Shown here piece after piece: positions 19,980 to 32,302 of a stretch of 64,000 nucleotides of DNA (the stretch's first letter is position 1; every line of letters starts with the position of its first letter). Made by a program: the position numbers and the translations under genes. The notes below the pieces were generated by a model that was given only the letters and a program-made list of their open reading frames with translations, did no database searches and was not told the origin of the DNA. This DNA comes from Nannochloropsis oceanica. Its lineage: Eukaryota > Sar > Eustigmatophyceae > Eustigmatales > Monodopsidaceae. Where the stretch lies: NCBI GenBank assembly GCA_004519485.1, contig CP038107.1, positions 744,001 to 808,000 of the forward strand. The letters are read 5' to 3'.

Positions 19980-22450
19980 CTATCGTTCCTCCTGCCCTTC
20001 CACCTCCCCTACTCCTTCCTGCTCATTGTCATCCTTTACCTCATCCTCTTCAACCTCCCGTTCTTCCTCCTCCTCCTCACCACCACTGGAGTCGCCCTCA
20101 TTATCCTCTTCATCGTTGGAGTCGACTCCGTCCCACTCCTCCGAAGATGACCCCCCATCCGATGACCACATCACGCTACTCTCCTCTTCTCCTCCCCTCC
20201 TCTCCCCCTCAATCCCTCCGTCCACCTTCTCCTCCTCCTCCTCCTCCCCCTGCTCCTCCTCTTCACTGCCGACTGCAGCATTATTATTTGTTAGATGCAT
20301 CATCAATCGATTCAATGATTCAGCCGTCCTTTGACCCTCATCCTCTTCTTCCTCGTCTTCTTCCTCTTCTTCTTCCTCGTCTTCTTCCTCCTCATCTTCC
20401 TCCCCTTCTTCCTCCTCTTCCACTTCCTCCTCCTCCTCCTCTTCATCATTCATCCCTCCCCCTCCTCCTCCTCCTCCTCTCTCCGACAATGCTCTCACTA
20501 ACAGGAGCATCTCCCTCACATCCCTCGCATCCGACCTCCGTAGAGCTGCCTGCATTAAACGACTGGCGAAATTGGCCATCCCTCCTCCTCCCCTCCCTCC
20601 TCCCTCTCTCACCCTCTCCCTCTCATTCCTCCTCACCAGGTCCTCCGCTGCCTCCCCCCCGTGCGCCTTCAACGACCCCTTCCTCCTACCCTCCCTCCCC
20701 CCCTCTGCTGTAGGCCTCCATACCTTGACATCATGTTCCAGCCCACTGGTCATCATTAAAGGAAGAGTCGGGTGGCTCTCCAGACAATTCACGGCGCCCC
20801 GCCGGTCCCCGAAGAGGAGTTGTGTTAATGCCCCTGAATGGGTGTCCCACATGAAAATGTGCCCTGAGTCACACCCGGAAATGACGTACTCGCTTCGATG
20901 GCCATAAAAATTAACTTGCTTTACCGTTCGATCGTTGCGGTGACCGCGGTACACTTGCGTGTAGCCTTTGGGGAGGGAGGGGGAAGGTGCAGGAGGAGGA
21001 GGAGGAGGAGCAGGAGCAGGAGGAGGAGAGGGGGGGGCGTAACTGTGCTCGTCTTGGTCGTCTTGAGCAGCAGTGGTCGACATGCGACGTCGTCGTTGTC
21101 GTCGGCTCTGTCTCTGCTCTCCTTCTTTCTCCTCCTTCTCCTCCTTCCCTCCCCTTCTTCCTCCCCCCCCACAACCTTCCCTCATCCCCGCCCTCCTTTT
21201 GTAACATGCCCTGAGGTCCCCCACCACCCTCGACGCATACATGGCTGCCCTCCGTTCCTCATCTTCATCATCATCATCATCGTCCTCCTCCTCCTCCTCC
21301 TCCTCCTGTCCCTCCTCCCCTACCTCCTCCCTTTCCTCACTTCCTTCCTCCACCTCATCCTTCCCTAACGTAAAACGATATACACACTCATCATTATACG
21401 TCGCCAGAAACTCCCGTCCATTCCAATTAAATGCCGTCCCCGTCACATGCGCATTGCTTCCCCCTCCACCCCGCCCTCCCTCCCTCACTCCCCTCATATG
21501 TCTGGGCGCGAATCTCCCCACCTCCTTCTCCGGCATCCGGGTATCGTACAAATGCACATAGACGGAAGCCCCACCCACCACAAACAGATTGCTATCGTCA
21601 GGACTACAGCTCAAGGCATACAATGGCACAACACTCCCCTCGTCCTCCCTCACGCCCTCGTCCTCTTCCATCACAGTCAAAAGCCGTCGTTTCCTCCCCT
21701 CTCTCATATCAAACGCTAGGACAAGGCCGTCCTCACCACAGGTTAAAAACAAGGAAGACGACTGCCTCATTAAGGCCAGTCTATGCGCTCGTCCACCATG
21801 TCTGGCCATTATCTTGCTGCTGTGGAAGGAACTGTTGCTGTTACTACTGCTGCTGCTGTTGGTGCTGCTACTGCTCCCAATTGTGGTAGCCGTGGTAGAG
21901 GGCGCGCGGAGGAGCGAATTCCATCGGACTTGCCCGTCGGCTGCACAAGAGACGATTTCAGTGTTGTTCGTCTGAGGAAGGAAACGCGCACAAAAGATGT
22001 TGGCCTTCAAGGGAAGAAAGGGTTGATTTAGAAGGGATTTTAAGCCAAGAAAATGAAAGTGAATGTATTTTCTCACCCTCCCTCTCGTTTTCCCTCCCTC
22101 CCTTCCTCCTCCCGCACCTCATGCCCACTCAAGGCTCGCAGGCATTGCTGATGCGAGGCTACATTCCACACCATGAGGTAGGTATCATCTGAGCCTGTCA
22201 CGCAGAAATCCCCGTCGTCGGAAAAGGCTACAGTATTAACACACCCAAGGTGGCCCCGAAGACGGCCGTCCAACCGGAACCTCTCGAGAGTGCTTGGGGC
22301 AGTACACACGCGCCGGTTCATGGCTTGGTGTGTGACATTTGGACTTTGTTGCCGCCCGAATAGCAAGTCGAAGGTGAGGGGATTGGCCCGGTTGTGCAGG
22401 GATGGAGGGGAAGGCGTCAGGGGTCCTTCGGAAGGGGAAGCCTTGATCAT
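19980..22450 (-). CDS. DCAF8: DCAF8-like WD40 substrate receptor of CUL4-DDB1 ubiquitin ligase
   Basis: Two exons, 22450-22118 and 22004-19980, joined in phase 0 by a 113-base GT-AG intron; 785 residues. The join yields ALSGHEANIFCARFLPQ, matching the DCAF8 family at the first-to-second WD repeat. Repeats follow in order: GHLGCVNTVAFSDDGDF, SCAADGQVRW, LTCGEDGLVLAFDMR, VGGASVYVHLYDTR, FLATYNDECVYRFTL, and the diagnostic block YRGHRNDRTVKQVNFYGHRS, GCDSGHIFMWDT and TSGLEHDVKVWRPTAE. Acidic insertions (Glu runs) interrupt the blades and the last 150 residues are almost all Glu/Asp/Ser, longer than in animals. Family members present substrates to the CRL4 ligase. It is divergent from KAP3. Confidence 0.92.
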
Positions 22451-23285
22451 CGCGATGGACGGTAGAATGGTGGCTCACCAGCGCTCCGTAGCTACCCGAT
22501 CTTGAGATGCACGCCTACAGCAAGTGCGCTCCCTGTATGAGACACCCTGATGCACACCGAGTGCTTGAAAAAACGCGTCGTATTCTCCTCGGGTTAGCGT
22601 CCCTGTTTGTTGTGGGGCGGTGAAGGATGATGTCATGTCGGTGGGATTCTTAATTGGATGGAAGGCAAATAACGCTATGTGCCAAAGCCCCATAGCCTTT
22701 CTTCAAAAGGGCATGCTAAGTACGCGCCACACACAGCTTCAGTAGCCCCAGCAGGCCGGCCACTTGTAAAGTGGCGCTCAAAATGGGGGTTATGCCTTGC
22801 CACTATTTTAATTGCGGCTCCTGTCCCACCTCAGCATCAGTGTACAAGTCTCGCATCAAAATCAGTTGAAACTCAGCTTCCAGAGTGTCCGCCTGCTGAA
22901 TTTGGAGACATGCCCGCGCTTGCCCTGTCCGACTGCCACTTGCGCTGCTAATGGTGTATTTCGGAATCCATTGCACATTTGAAACGCGTAATGCATGCCT
23001 GTGGTCATGTTGTTGGTGAATGAGGCACATGCAAACGAAGTGTACAAATATTACCATGGCACCACAAGCGGGCCCCCACGCCGTGCTCACGGTACTCAAT
23101 CTAGCTCTAGTGTAAGTACAGGTGCTGATGTGCGGAAGAGGAAGCATTGTCCCTCAGTGCACCACACAGCATCCTTGATGTGCTGCAGCTCAGCCGTTGT
23201 CTTGGGCTGCGTTCCCAAGCAAATTGCCGCTCCATTTCAACCACTTTTAACATACTTTTTATCCCCAACCACACGCAAATAAAAG
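22451..23285. promoter_or_regulatory. divergent promoter region
   Basis: Large spacer between the DCAF8-like gene and KAP3. It has balanced composition and lacks the CCCTCC repeats common elsewhere here. Short frames on the minus strand (for example near 22475-22635) show no family I know. A small RNA or exon could be hidden here but nothing supports one. Confidence 0.4.
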
Positions 23286-25128
23286 ATGACAACATACCCA
23301 ACAGCATCTGCGCGAAAAATTAAGCCGGAAACAGTGGTCTTGCATCCGCACGAGCCTGTCCTCGTTATCACCTACGCTATCGTCGCCCTCGGCGCTGCTT
23401 CGGCAACCGCCGAGAAGCAGCAAAAAATTGTGCGCCTTGACCCCCGCAGGTTGGCCAGCTACGATGATTGTGTTTTTATGGCAGATCAGCTTGTGGATCA
23501 ATCGAAGTACTTGGTAAAATCGCAGCAATCGGAGGTGGAGCAACTCTTACATCAGCTCTACCAGCGGCACCACGAGGCCGTCGCCGCCAACGACCAGAAC
23601 AGCACCCCCAATCCGCATGCCAACATGGCCAACCTTGATGCTTATTTGGAAATGCTTTACGACGACAAAAACAACATTGAGGGGACAGCCAAAATTCTGG
23701 AGCTGACCCGGGACGTGACAAATCTTGAGGACCTGCTCCTGGGCGACCCCACGGTACCAAGTGCCTTAGCCCGCATCCTGGGTGATTACGACTCGCGGCG
23801 TCACGACGTATCGCTGCTTTATAATATTTTGCGCATCTTTTTGGTGGCTTCTCATTTTCATGAGATGCAGGAAGCCATTGTGACGGAGCACCGCGTGGGG
23901 TCTTTGACTATGCGGGCGTTGGAAGGCAACCTGCCTGGTGTAGGACATGCTTGTGGCGGTGACGGTAGTAATGGAGAAGGGCATTTCGCAGGAAAAAGCA
24001 GGATCGCCAAGACGTCCAAGTCTCGTATTGTTTTTGTAGGTCTTTGGTTGTTGCTCAATTTGAGCACGGGCAATGCCTTGTTGGAGGAGAAAATGGTCAA
24101 GAAGCAACTCATTCCCCGCTATCTCCTACCGTTTCTCACCGACACTGAAAGTATGGCTGCTGACACCGATTTACTCATCCTCGTCCTTACCTTCCTTAAG
24201 CGCCTGAGTGTATACAAGGAAAATGTGCAGCAGATGGCCGAGGGTCAGCTGGTCCCCACGCTTGTAAAGCTCATCCGTGTCGAGGTCAGCGTGCCGAAGA
24301 GCAGCAGCACCACAGGCAATGGCATCAGTGGCAAAAGAAAAAGTAGCCAAAACGATGAGCGAGTGAGTGGAACAGCGTTAGGGATTCTCTATAATCTGGC
24401 TTTCGACCCCTCGCTGCGTCAGGTCATGGTGGTGCACGGCCTTCTGCCCAAACTCATCGGCCTTTTGAGGTGCAAGCAGACCTGGCGGGCCGAATGTCTC
24501 AAGCTTATGTACATCCTTTCCTTTGACAACGAGACCAAGCTCCTTCTAGGCGGCAGTGACGGCAACAAGAGTAGCAATAGCAATGCAGGAACAATGTCAT
24601 CCTCTTCCGTCATGCCATTGCTGAAGGAGCTAATTTTCCACCTTCCCCTCCCGTCCTTACCCGGCGAGCTAGCGGCATTGACAGTCAACCTCACTTTTGA
24701 ATCCAATAACATCGAACAGCTTTGCGCCAAGGCTGGTCTGCGTCGGCTGATGGATCGTGTGATCAGATATCGAGACCCGCTGGTCTTGAAGATTGTTCGC
24801 AATATTAGCCAGTGGTCTCTGGCCTCACAAGGAGCGCTCGCAGACCCTGATAATGAGTACCAGCTCCGAAACCTGTGGCCATCGCATATCAAGCCCTTGC
24901 TGGCACTTTTGGCGGGTTCCTCGTTATCTACTTCTTCTTTGTCATCGGTCAAGCCGGGCATGCCGAGGCTCTCGTCTTCGCTGTTGCAACCACCACAGGC
25001 CTTGGTATTGGAGGCTTTGGGTACGCTTGCCAATCTGACGCCGCTTGATCTTCCTGTCGGCATGCAGTGGCATGACTTTGTGATACCTCTTTCGATGCAT
25101 CCTGCTCAGGCTCAGCCAGCAGAGCAGC

Positions 25129-25179
<51 letters not shown>

Positions 25180-25724
25180 CACCGCAGACGGTGTGGCTGT
25201 ATTGCAGGGAACAGTTTCTCGCTTTGGTACCATGCTTTCGTGTCGGAATAAGGGAAAAGGAGGTGGTCGACATGCTTCTGCAAATTCTTTTGCTTCTGCA
25301 GACCCTAGCCCTAGACCCCGTGCACCTCAATGACATGACCAGCGACGAAACATTTCTAGAGGCCCTTCACTCTGTATGGCGCATCCACGCGCAAGACGAG
25401 CCCGAATTGGCATTGCAAGTCTTTGTACTGGTACACCGCCTCCTGCTCTTGTCTTTACCATCGCCCATCTCATGGTACCAGCCATATTATCGTCAGGACA
25501 TCGTGAGAGCACTGTGGCATGCCAATGCGGAGGTTCGGAGGGTGGCGAATCAGTGCGTGGAATGTTTTGTAGAGGATGGGCGGCGAGCAGACGAAGGAGA
25601 GAGTAAAACAATGGGAGAGTCACTGCTGCAGCAGGCGCGTTTTGAGGCACACAACGCGGAGTGGTGTGCTCGTATGAAAGAAAGGGAAAGAGTACAAAGG
25701 AGAAGTAGGGGTGCAAGTGGATAA
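23286..25724 (+). CDS. KAP3: kinesin-associated protein 3 (non-motor subunit of heterotrimeric kinesin-2)
   Basis: Single exon, 812 residues (animal KAP3 about 790). The N-terminus has IKPETVVLHPHEPVLVITY and QQKIVRLDPRRLA, matching the conserved start. NLDAYLEMLYDDKNNIEGTA, then NLEDLLLGDPTVPSALARIL follow, and then the armadillo-type helical repeats typical of the family: LWLLLNLSTGNALLEEKMVK, LLILVLTFLKRLSVYKENV, GILYNLAFDPSLRQVMV, AALTVNLTFESNNIEQLCA and LVLKIVRNISQWSL. The C-terminus has VRRVANQCVECFVE. A Gln run from about residue 615 splits the late repeats. KAP3 links the two kinesin-2 motors to cargo and works in intraflagellar transport, so its presence bears on whether the organism has flagella. 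Divergent from DCAF8, co-oriented with the VOC gene. Confidence 0.93.
25128..25177 (+). repeat. CAG microsatellite encoding poly-Gln in KAP3
   Basis: About fifteen consecutive CAG codons with a late CAA, inside the armadillo-repeat region. Confidence 0.95.
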
Positions 25725-26158
25725 GAGAAAAATACGTTATCAATTCTATTAGCTATCATCAAAATCCAAGAGCACTGCGCGGTAAAAAATAAATAGAGAG
25801 TCTGCTTTTGCTGTAAATCGTTTTTCTTTTCCCCAAACAACGGTCATGAGGGTGGGTGGATATTTTGGGCGGTACGCTTGATCTAAATACGGAGATGACG
25901 GACCACCTCTATTCAAGGCCTTGGCCTCACTTCCATTGGGCGTACAGTCTTTGAAAAGCGTACTGCATGATGTAAAAGAAGGGACGAGATTGAAGGGAAA
26001 AGTAAGCTTCAGGTGGTGGGCGAAGGGTACCTGGAGGAGAAACGGACGGCAAGCTTTGTTTTGCCGTAGCGTACGCACTAATTACACACTTGACATACAC
26101 TCACCTCTTGCATAACTCTCCACGAACGAAACAAACAGCGCGCCTCTCCTCATCAGTC
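25725..26158. other. intergenic region
   Basis: Between KAP3 and the VOC-domain gene, same strand. A 109-codon frame lies on the minus strand (26078-25749), but its product matches nothing I know. The last 60 bases before the VOC start are C/A-rich. Confidence 0.5.
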
Positions 26159-27775
26159 ATGCCAGCAGTCCGGAGGAGGTTGTGGCCATTGTTGGCGCTC
26201 TTCTTCGGCTGCTCCCAGGCCTTCTTCGTCTCGCCGCCCACTTCCGCCCACAGCGTCTCAGGACGACACGAGACAGTATTGAGAGGTAATGCGTTCACTG
26301 ATTGCTTTCTTTTGGCTCGAGTTCTACACCCCACTAGTGTTTGCCACCCCAGACCCACTATCAATCTCCCCCTACTTCACCCACTGGCTTCGCCGCTCAC
26401 TCCTTCAATGCGTTATCTCGCCCTCAAATAAACGACACAACAGCTTCCACGGATGACGCCTGCATCGAGCAAGCCGACAGCAGCACCGGTCACTCATCGA
26501 AGGCTGCTGCGGTCGACCGGCACGGCTTCTTGCACCGCTTGGCTGTCGCTGCTGCTGCGGGAGTTTTGGGTAGCAGTACCAGCAGTACGTCTGGACCTCT
26601 CACTCTCCCACCCACCGCCAAAGCCATTGGGGAGTTGGCTGAGTGGGCACCGGACCAACGATTCTTGCAGCACCTTGTGATTAATGTGCCGGACATGGCA
26701 GCAGCGCTGTCGTTTTACCTTGATGGGTTGCAGATGCAGATGTTGCGGACGCGTATTGTGAATGGGAAGAATGGCACCTTTGTGGGTTTTGGACCAGAGA
26801 CGTTGAAAGTGCCAGGGGATTGGTATCCTGGCGTTTCTTCGTTCGGGGTGTATGGGGCACACTTTTCTCTGGAACTAAATGAGGTGTCCAAGGCGGGAGA
26901 GGTGAGTAAAAGAGTTGCGGAGGGAGGGAGGAGGGAGAGAGGGAGGGAGGGAGGGAGGGAGGGAGGACAGTGGGAGGACGGTCTGTATGCATGAATGGGC
27001 ATATGGACGGAGAAATGCAAAGAAACATTCGTAAGAGTGGATAAGAATTGGGGAAGTAGGAGATGTGGCCATTGAAATCAGCAGTTTCTTCCTTCTCCTC
27101 CTATCTCCTTTTCCCCTTAAGGGCGGCGACACCCCCATCCTCGACCCGGGCACCGCCGTCGCCTATCTCCAACTCGCCGTTCCCTCCCTCCGTCTCTCGA
27201 AGCTGGTGGAATCGGGCGGAGTTGTCAAGTCAGCTTATGGGTGGGTGCTGGTAGACTCACCCGGGGGGCTACGGCATCAGGTCATCGTCGGCTCCCGCCG
27301 AGACCCCGTAATGATGCTTGCATTGAATGTCCCCGACTTGAAGAAAGCCACAGATTTCTACACCAACGTCATGGGAATGAAAGAGCAAGAGTATCCGCTC
27401 TCTCGCATTCCCGAGTCGATCTACGAACCTAAGCAGCCCAAGGGGAGTAAATATCTTGCCTATAACGAGGACGGGTTCGGGATCCTCCTCCTCCCCCTCC
27501 CCAAGAAAGAGGCAAAGAACGGAGTACGCCTTGGCGGGGTCGTAGACAAATTAGCGGTTTTGGCGACGGACGTGGTGGGGAAGGGAGGGGCGGAGGCATG
27601 GAAGGAGGGAGGGGTGGAGGTGAAGTACGCGGGCGAGGCACCGGGGATAGGGACGAGGGTGGCCTTGACCGCCGATCCGAACACTGGCCTGGGCCTGGTG
27701 CTGGTGGAGAGGGAGGATTTAGAGAAGGAGCTCGTGGGAACGCCCTCGGCGGGGGGAGGAAAGATTCAGGGATAG
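26159..27775 (+). CDS. plastid-targeted protein with two VOC (glyoxalase-like) modules
   Basis: Three exons: 26159-26275, 26353-26901, 27122-27775; 439 residues. The first junction is the least sure, since a GT two codons later would break the frame. The leader is a signal peptide (RRRLWPLLALFFGCSQAFFV) with the ASAF-like AFF motif, then a Ser/Thr/Pro transit stretch. A second hydrophobic segment, HRLAVAAAAGVLGSS preceded by DRHGF, could be a thylakoid-lumen signal. The enzyme part has HLVINVPDMAAALSFYLDGL and LALNVPDLKKATDFYTNVMG, the start strands of two VOC units. VOC proteins include glyoxalase I, dioxygenases and resistance proteins; the metal ligands could not be assigned and the reaction is unknown. 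Co-oriented with KAP3 upstream and the WW gene downstream. Confidence 0.8.
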
Positions 27776-28160
27776 GGAGGGAGGAAGGAAGGGGAGGTAG
27801 AGCGTCTGGAGACGGAGACAAAGGGGTTAGATAAGGAGGGTGGTGAGCAGGTGTTTGTAAGAGAATGTCGTGGGTGTGAAGGAGCGGAGGGAGTGTGTAT
27901 GCGACGAGCACTTGACTCTTCTGTTGGGTCGAGGTGGAGCCTATGAGCTTACATATAAAATGATAGCACATAAATTTTAGACTTACATTAATTAGACCTC
28001 GAGTAAAGAAAAAAAAAGTGCCACTGAGCCGCCCAGCGAAACATATGAAAATGTCACCTTTTGTATTTGTACCTACTTACCCGAATCTCTCCCTTCTTCC
28101 CCCCCCCCCCCCAAGAGAACGAGCCTACGCACAGACATACAGGGTCTGACGGAAGACAGG
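27776..28160. other. intergenic region
   Basis: Between the VOC gene and the WW/polyQ gene. G-rich purines directly follow the VOC stop. An A/T-rich stretch lies at 27940-28020 and a run of 13 C at 28100-28112. No gene is seen. Confidence 0.55.
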
Positions 28161-28184
28161 ATGATGAGCGGCGCCTCCTACTAC

Positions 28185-28216
<32 letters not shown>

Positions 28217-28878
28217 CGTTGACCCGCAGCACGCTCTCCCCCACCAGCAGCCGCGGCAGCCGCAGCCGCAGCAACACCATCAACAACAACACCAGCCACC
28301 ACCACCACAACTACATGAGCTATCACCAGCTCGAGCACCAGCAGCAGCAGCACTAGCCCCGACAGTAGCAGCAGGAAAACCAGGTCGCGCCGGCCTTTGG
28401 ACGCCTCACCAAACAGCAGAAGGCACTCTCTACTACTTCAATGCAGTAGGCGGGTACAGCGTTTGGGAAAAACCACCTGGCGCCATAGAACCTCGTTTTC
28501 CTCTTCCCGTACCTCAACCGTTTCCTCCTCTCCCGCAGCAGCAGCACCAGCAGCAGAATGAAAAAGAGGAGCACGCGAACGACTCTGCACAAATTCTCTT
28601 TGGTCACAATGGTGCACAAGTGCAACAACAGCAGCAGCCACACCACCACAACTATCAGCAGCAGCAGCCGCAGGAACAACACCAGTATTGCAATCCGGAG
28701 CCCCCCAACTTATCAGAGCAGCACCAGCAGCAACAACAGCAGCAACAACGCCCAACTCCAGCATTCACTTACATGCACCAAGAAACAGTCTCTCTGCCCA
28801 CTTTTGTGGCCCAAGACCCAAAGCACCGAGATTACATGCTTTTACAACAACAAGAACAACAACAAGAACAACAACAAG

Positions 28879-28909
<31 letters not shown>

Positions 28910-29168
28910 ATCGCAGGAGCAGGAGCAGCAGCAGCAGCAGCAGCGAACGTCCAAGTGGCAACCATCACTATCACGACAAAATGCCATTGCTGGTGCCCCG
29001 CCCGTAATGAAGAAATCTCGCTTCGCCATCGCCAATAGCAGTAGCAGCAGCAGCAGTAGTAGTAGTAGTAGTGGTAGGAATGCATATCTTGATCAGGTTA
29101 GAGAGCTGCAAGGTCGCAGCAAGGATCCAGAAGGCACGAGTGAAGGTGGGAAGTGGCTCGTGCGATGA
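28161..29168 (+). CDS. WW-domain protein rich in Gln
   Basis: Single exon, 335 residues. Residues about 79-107 (LWTPHQTAEGTLYYFN, then SVWEKPPG) form one WW domain: both Trp, the aromatic pair YYF and the final Pro are present, so Pro-rich ligand binding is expected. Most of the rest is Gln/His low complexity from CAG and CAA repeats. The C-terminus leaves the repeat and ends NAYLDQVRELQGRSKDPEG then GGKWLVR, a short charged motif that looks conserved rather than random. WW plus poly-Gln recalls splicing or transcription-coupling factors such as PRPF40, TCERG1 or FCA, but no FF or RRM domain follows, so that is only a hint. It converges on the mitochondrial carrier gene. Confidence 0.75.
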
Positions 29169-29358
29169 GCGAAAGATAAAAGAAAGAGCGAGAAAAGAAA
29201 GAATCTGTGTTTTGATTTATTTGGCAAAGTAGAGAAAGAGTGTGCTGGTGACAGCCCGCATAATTACGGCTTGTGAGACCTTTCCCTGCTCCAAGTGTTA
29301 GTTCTTTTATATGTATTTACATGTCCTCTTTCTTGCCCCCCCCTTTCTCCGTTCATCC

Positions 29359-30659
29359 CTACTCCGGCGGCGGCAAAATGCTTCCTAACTCCTCATCATG
29401 CAGAGCAGCCAAGGTCACCTCGTATCCGAAGAAGATGCAGGCATGCAGCGGAAATGCCCTTATCAGCGCCACAGGCAGCCCCCGGAAAAAGACACCGATC
29501 CCCTCAGTTTGGTAGGACTTTTTAGCGCAATCCCAGACGGACGAATACACTCCAGGCAAGGCACTCTGCATTCTGCTCTTCAACACATCGATGCAATAGA
29601 AGGGTGGAAGCCATTGGAGAGTCCCGGCAATGCCACCGGCAAGGAGGAGGAGGTGGGGAGGGAGGGGGGTCGAGGAGGACCGCTTCCGGGTGCTGGAGGA
29701 GGAGGTGTCGTGGAATTCCTTGAGAGCGCGGACGGAGAGTTCGTACTGGTATAGACAGGGTGGGAGGGAAAACAAAAAATGGAATGGTAGGTAAGCTAAA
29801 TGCTCCCAGGTGGAAGAGGACGAGTCGTATATCCTCTCTTCGGTCTCCCCCCAGCCCTCCCTTCACCCTTTTTCAACATCTTACAATCGGGTAATACACA
29901 GCAAATTGCGGCAACTCTCTCAACACCGTGGCATCCAACCCCCGAAATAAGCCGTTGTAGAGCCCTTCCTTCTTAACCAGCTGAACTACGCATTCCCCCG
30001 ACCATTTATAAGGGGCTTTATCCCCCCCTCCTCCTCCCTTTTGAACTTGCATCACCGACTTGACTCGCTCAAACACCTGTCTCGAAGGACTCTGCAACAA
30101 ACCAGCCCAAGCCCCTGCCGCAGTCATTTCCCCCAAAGTTAAATCCCGCTCCGTGTTTCCTTCGCGGAAGAACCGCGTCCCTTGCCCATAACCGGCAAAG
30201 GAGATGGCGAACGTCACCCCAAACCCGGCTTGAGGGCTAAGAAGACCACGATAGAGCGAGCCGATGCCTCCCTCGCGGACCATGGAGCGTATCACGTCCA
30301 GCGGGCCTTTGTAATGCGGATAAGCTTGTTGCCGGACCTTGGCAGTGTCGAGGGGGAAGATCAAGGTGATGCCAAAGACACCGCCCACCGTACCTTGGTA
30401 GTGAGTAAGGGAGTGGGCGAAGGGTGTGGGGGAGACGGGTCTTTACAGAAAAGTACAAGGGACGAGAGCTTACGTCACCTTTGGGACAAGAAAGAAAATC
30501 CTCATGTCTGCCAGGCTTGTGATAACTTGATTTGCATAATAGCACATTTCTATCCACACACTCGTGGGATAACAGTACATCGATCTTCACGTCGGGAAAT
30601 TGTACACATAAGCTTTACTTACCCGCCAAGAGCTCGTGCAGAAAGGGATTGCCCCCCAT
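29359..30659 (-). CDS. mitochondrial carrier family (SLC25) transporter
   Basis: Three exons: 30659-30623 (37 bases), 30393-29885, 29745-29359; 310 residues, the standard carrier size. Joins are GT-AG in phases 1 and 0 and give NPFLHELLAGTVGGVFG at the first boundary. Three repeats are visible: PLDTAKVRQQ (about 26-35), SPSRQVFERVKSVMQVQ and the third with CIDVLKSRMQ. Each half-repeat ends in the usual glycine motifs (LYRGLL, LFRGLD, FFRGLP). The pattern is closest to the carnitine/acylcarnitine and ornithine branch, but the substrate contact residues were not resolved, so I name only the family. It acts in the inner mitochondrial membrane. The upstream region is shared with Rab5. Confidence 0.9.
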
Positions 30660-31123
30660 TGCACCGTCTATGTCCTCGGAATTATAGCCGTGGTCGTCTT
30701 GGACTGCTTCGTTTCGTTGTGCTTGACCTGCGTAGGGTGGACTGGGGCGTCAAAGTCGAGGCAAGGAGAAGTATCGGGCTCCCGGAGGGCCTGCTGGCCA
30801 TTTTGGCGATGGTGGCGCCGTTCAAAGCCAAGTTGGCTTTGCTTTCCCCAAGACCGCACTCACAACAACACCAGCACACGCTGGCATGCACCCTGCCACA
30901 CATCGCTAGCTTCCCTAGCTCCCCGAGCCATGTATCAGAGCCTGAAAGACACGAGTGCGCGCGGCATTAGCTGCTTCCCCGGACTGCGAGGAGCGAAGCG
31001 GTGTCTGCTTCTTTAATTTATGCACCACAGCGCTATATTTCACCCTCCACCCTCCTCCATGCGCTGCACAGCCACAAGTGCAGGCACAGCCACAGGCACA
31101 GTAACAGCTTTTACTAAAGTATC
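30660..31123. promoter_or_regulatory. divergent promoter region
   Basis: Between the carrier gene (minus) and Rab5 (plus). A leader of repeated GCACAGCCACA units lies at 31066-31105 just before the Rab5 ATG. Nothing else is recognised. Confidence 0.5.
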
Positions 31124-32302
31124 ATGAGCGGCGGTGGTGGCGGCAGCAACAACAACCGGGTCTGTCATTTCAAGCTGGTCCTTCTGGGGGACACGGCGGT
31201 GGGGAAGTCATGCCTGGTCGTCAGGTTTGTCCGCGACGAGTTCTTTGAGTACCAGGTAAGTGAGAGGGAAAGGAGGGAGAAAAGAGATCGCTTAAAGAGG
31301 GGAGCCTGCATATGAATCTGTGCTTGGTTTTGTGATGGGATGACCGCGGAGTAGGTTCGTCATCGGGGTGCGTAAGGGGGTGATGATGGATCAGCCTGTG
31401 TAAGGGACTCGTCCCGCCATGATCGCTACCGCGGTCATGTTCGCAGCACTTTGCACCTTTCTAGGATGCTGACAACATTTGAGGCGGTAGGGCCTCTTTA
31501 AGTGCGTAAGATCTGCCGTTTGATTTCGTGTCGCCCTTCCTCTCCCTTCCAACCTTTGTCATTCCACCTTCTCCTCTCTCACTTGCCCTTTTCAACTCCC
31601 ATCGTTACCTCTCCAGGAACCTACCATCGGCGCCGCCTTTCTCACGCAAGCCGTCGTCTTGGAGGACAGCACCGTCAAGTTCGAGATTTGGGACACTGCA
31701 GGCCAAGAGCGCTATCGTTCCCTCGCCCCTATGTACTATCGGGGGGCGTCCGCGGCGATTGTGGTGTACGATATCACCAATGCCGAGAGTTTCAAAGGTA
31801 AGATGTGACGGAGGAGAGGCAAGAAGAATAACGACGACGAATGAAAATGAAATTTCTCAAGTTACTGACCGGCCTTATTGTGGTCTCCGCACTGTCACTA
31901 AATCTAATCTAATCTGAAACTTGGTCACTATTCCTCTGTTTGACGTACGTACTGATCCTTCCCCCCCCCCCACCCTCTTTCATTCTTTCCGTTGTCCCAA
32001 CCGCAGGCGCAAAGAGCTGGGTGAAAGAGCTTCAACGCCGGGGGGACCCGAGCGTGATCATTGCCTTGGCCGGCAACAAAGCAGATTTAGCGAGCAGTAG
32101 GCGGAAGGTGGAATTAAAGGAGGCCCAGGAATACGCAGCGGAGAATGGTTTGTTGCACCTTGAGACGAGTGCCAAGGACGCGCAGAATGTCAAGGCGTTG
32201 TTTGTGGAGATCGCCAAGAGGCTGCCCAAGGCAGTGGTACCGGTAGAGAGGGAAGCGTTCCCTATTATTGCGCCAAAGGCGACGAAGAGGGGTTGTTGTT
32301 GA
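31124..32302 (+). CDS. RAB5: Rab5-family small GTPase
   Basis: Three exons: 31124-31255, 31617-31797, 32007-32302; all GT-AG, phases 0 and 1; 202 residues. The GTPase motifs are complete: P-loop GDTAVGKS (22-29), effector region [39 protein letters not shown] and ETSAK. The IGAAF effector sequence and [12 protein letters not shown] mark the Rab5 subgroup. The P-loop has Asp-Thr where animal Rab5 has Glu-Ser. The C-terminus RGCC is the double geranylgeranylation site, so it attaches to early endosome membranes. The FYVE protein at 52060-53132 is a candidate member of the same endosomal system. It converges on the ER STI1 gene. Confidence 0.96.

Noticed and set aside
19823-20713. Long plus-strand frame rich in Pro, Ser and Leu
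   Set aside because: It is the complement of the acidic Glu/Asp-rich C-terminus of the DCAF8-like gene; composition is explained by that gene.
25749-26078. 109-codon minus-strand frame between KAP3 and the VOC gene
   Set aside because: Would fit the alternating strand order, but the product has no recognisable domain and could be chance.
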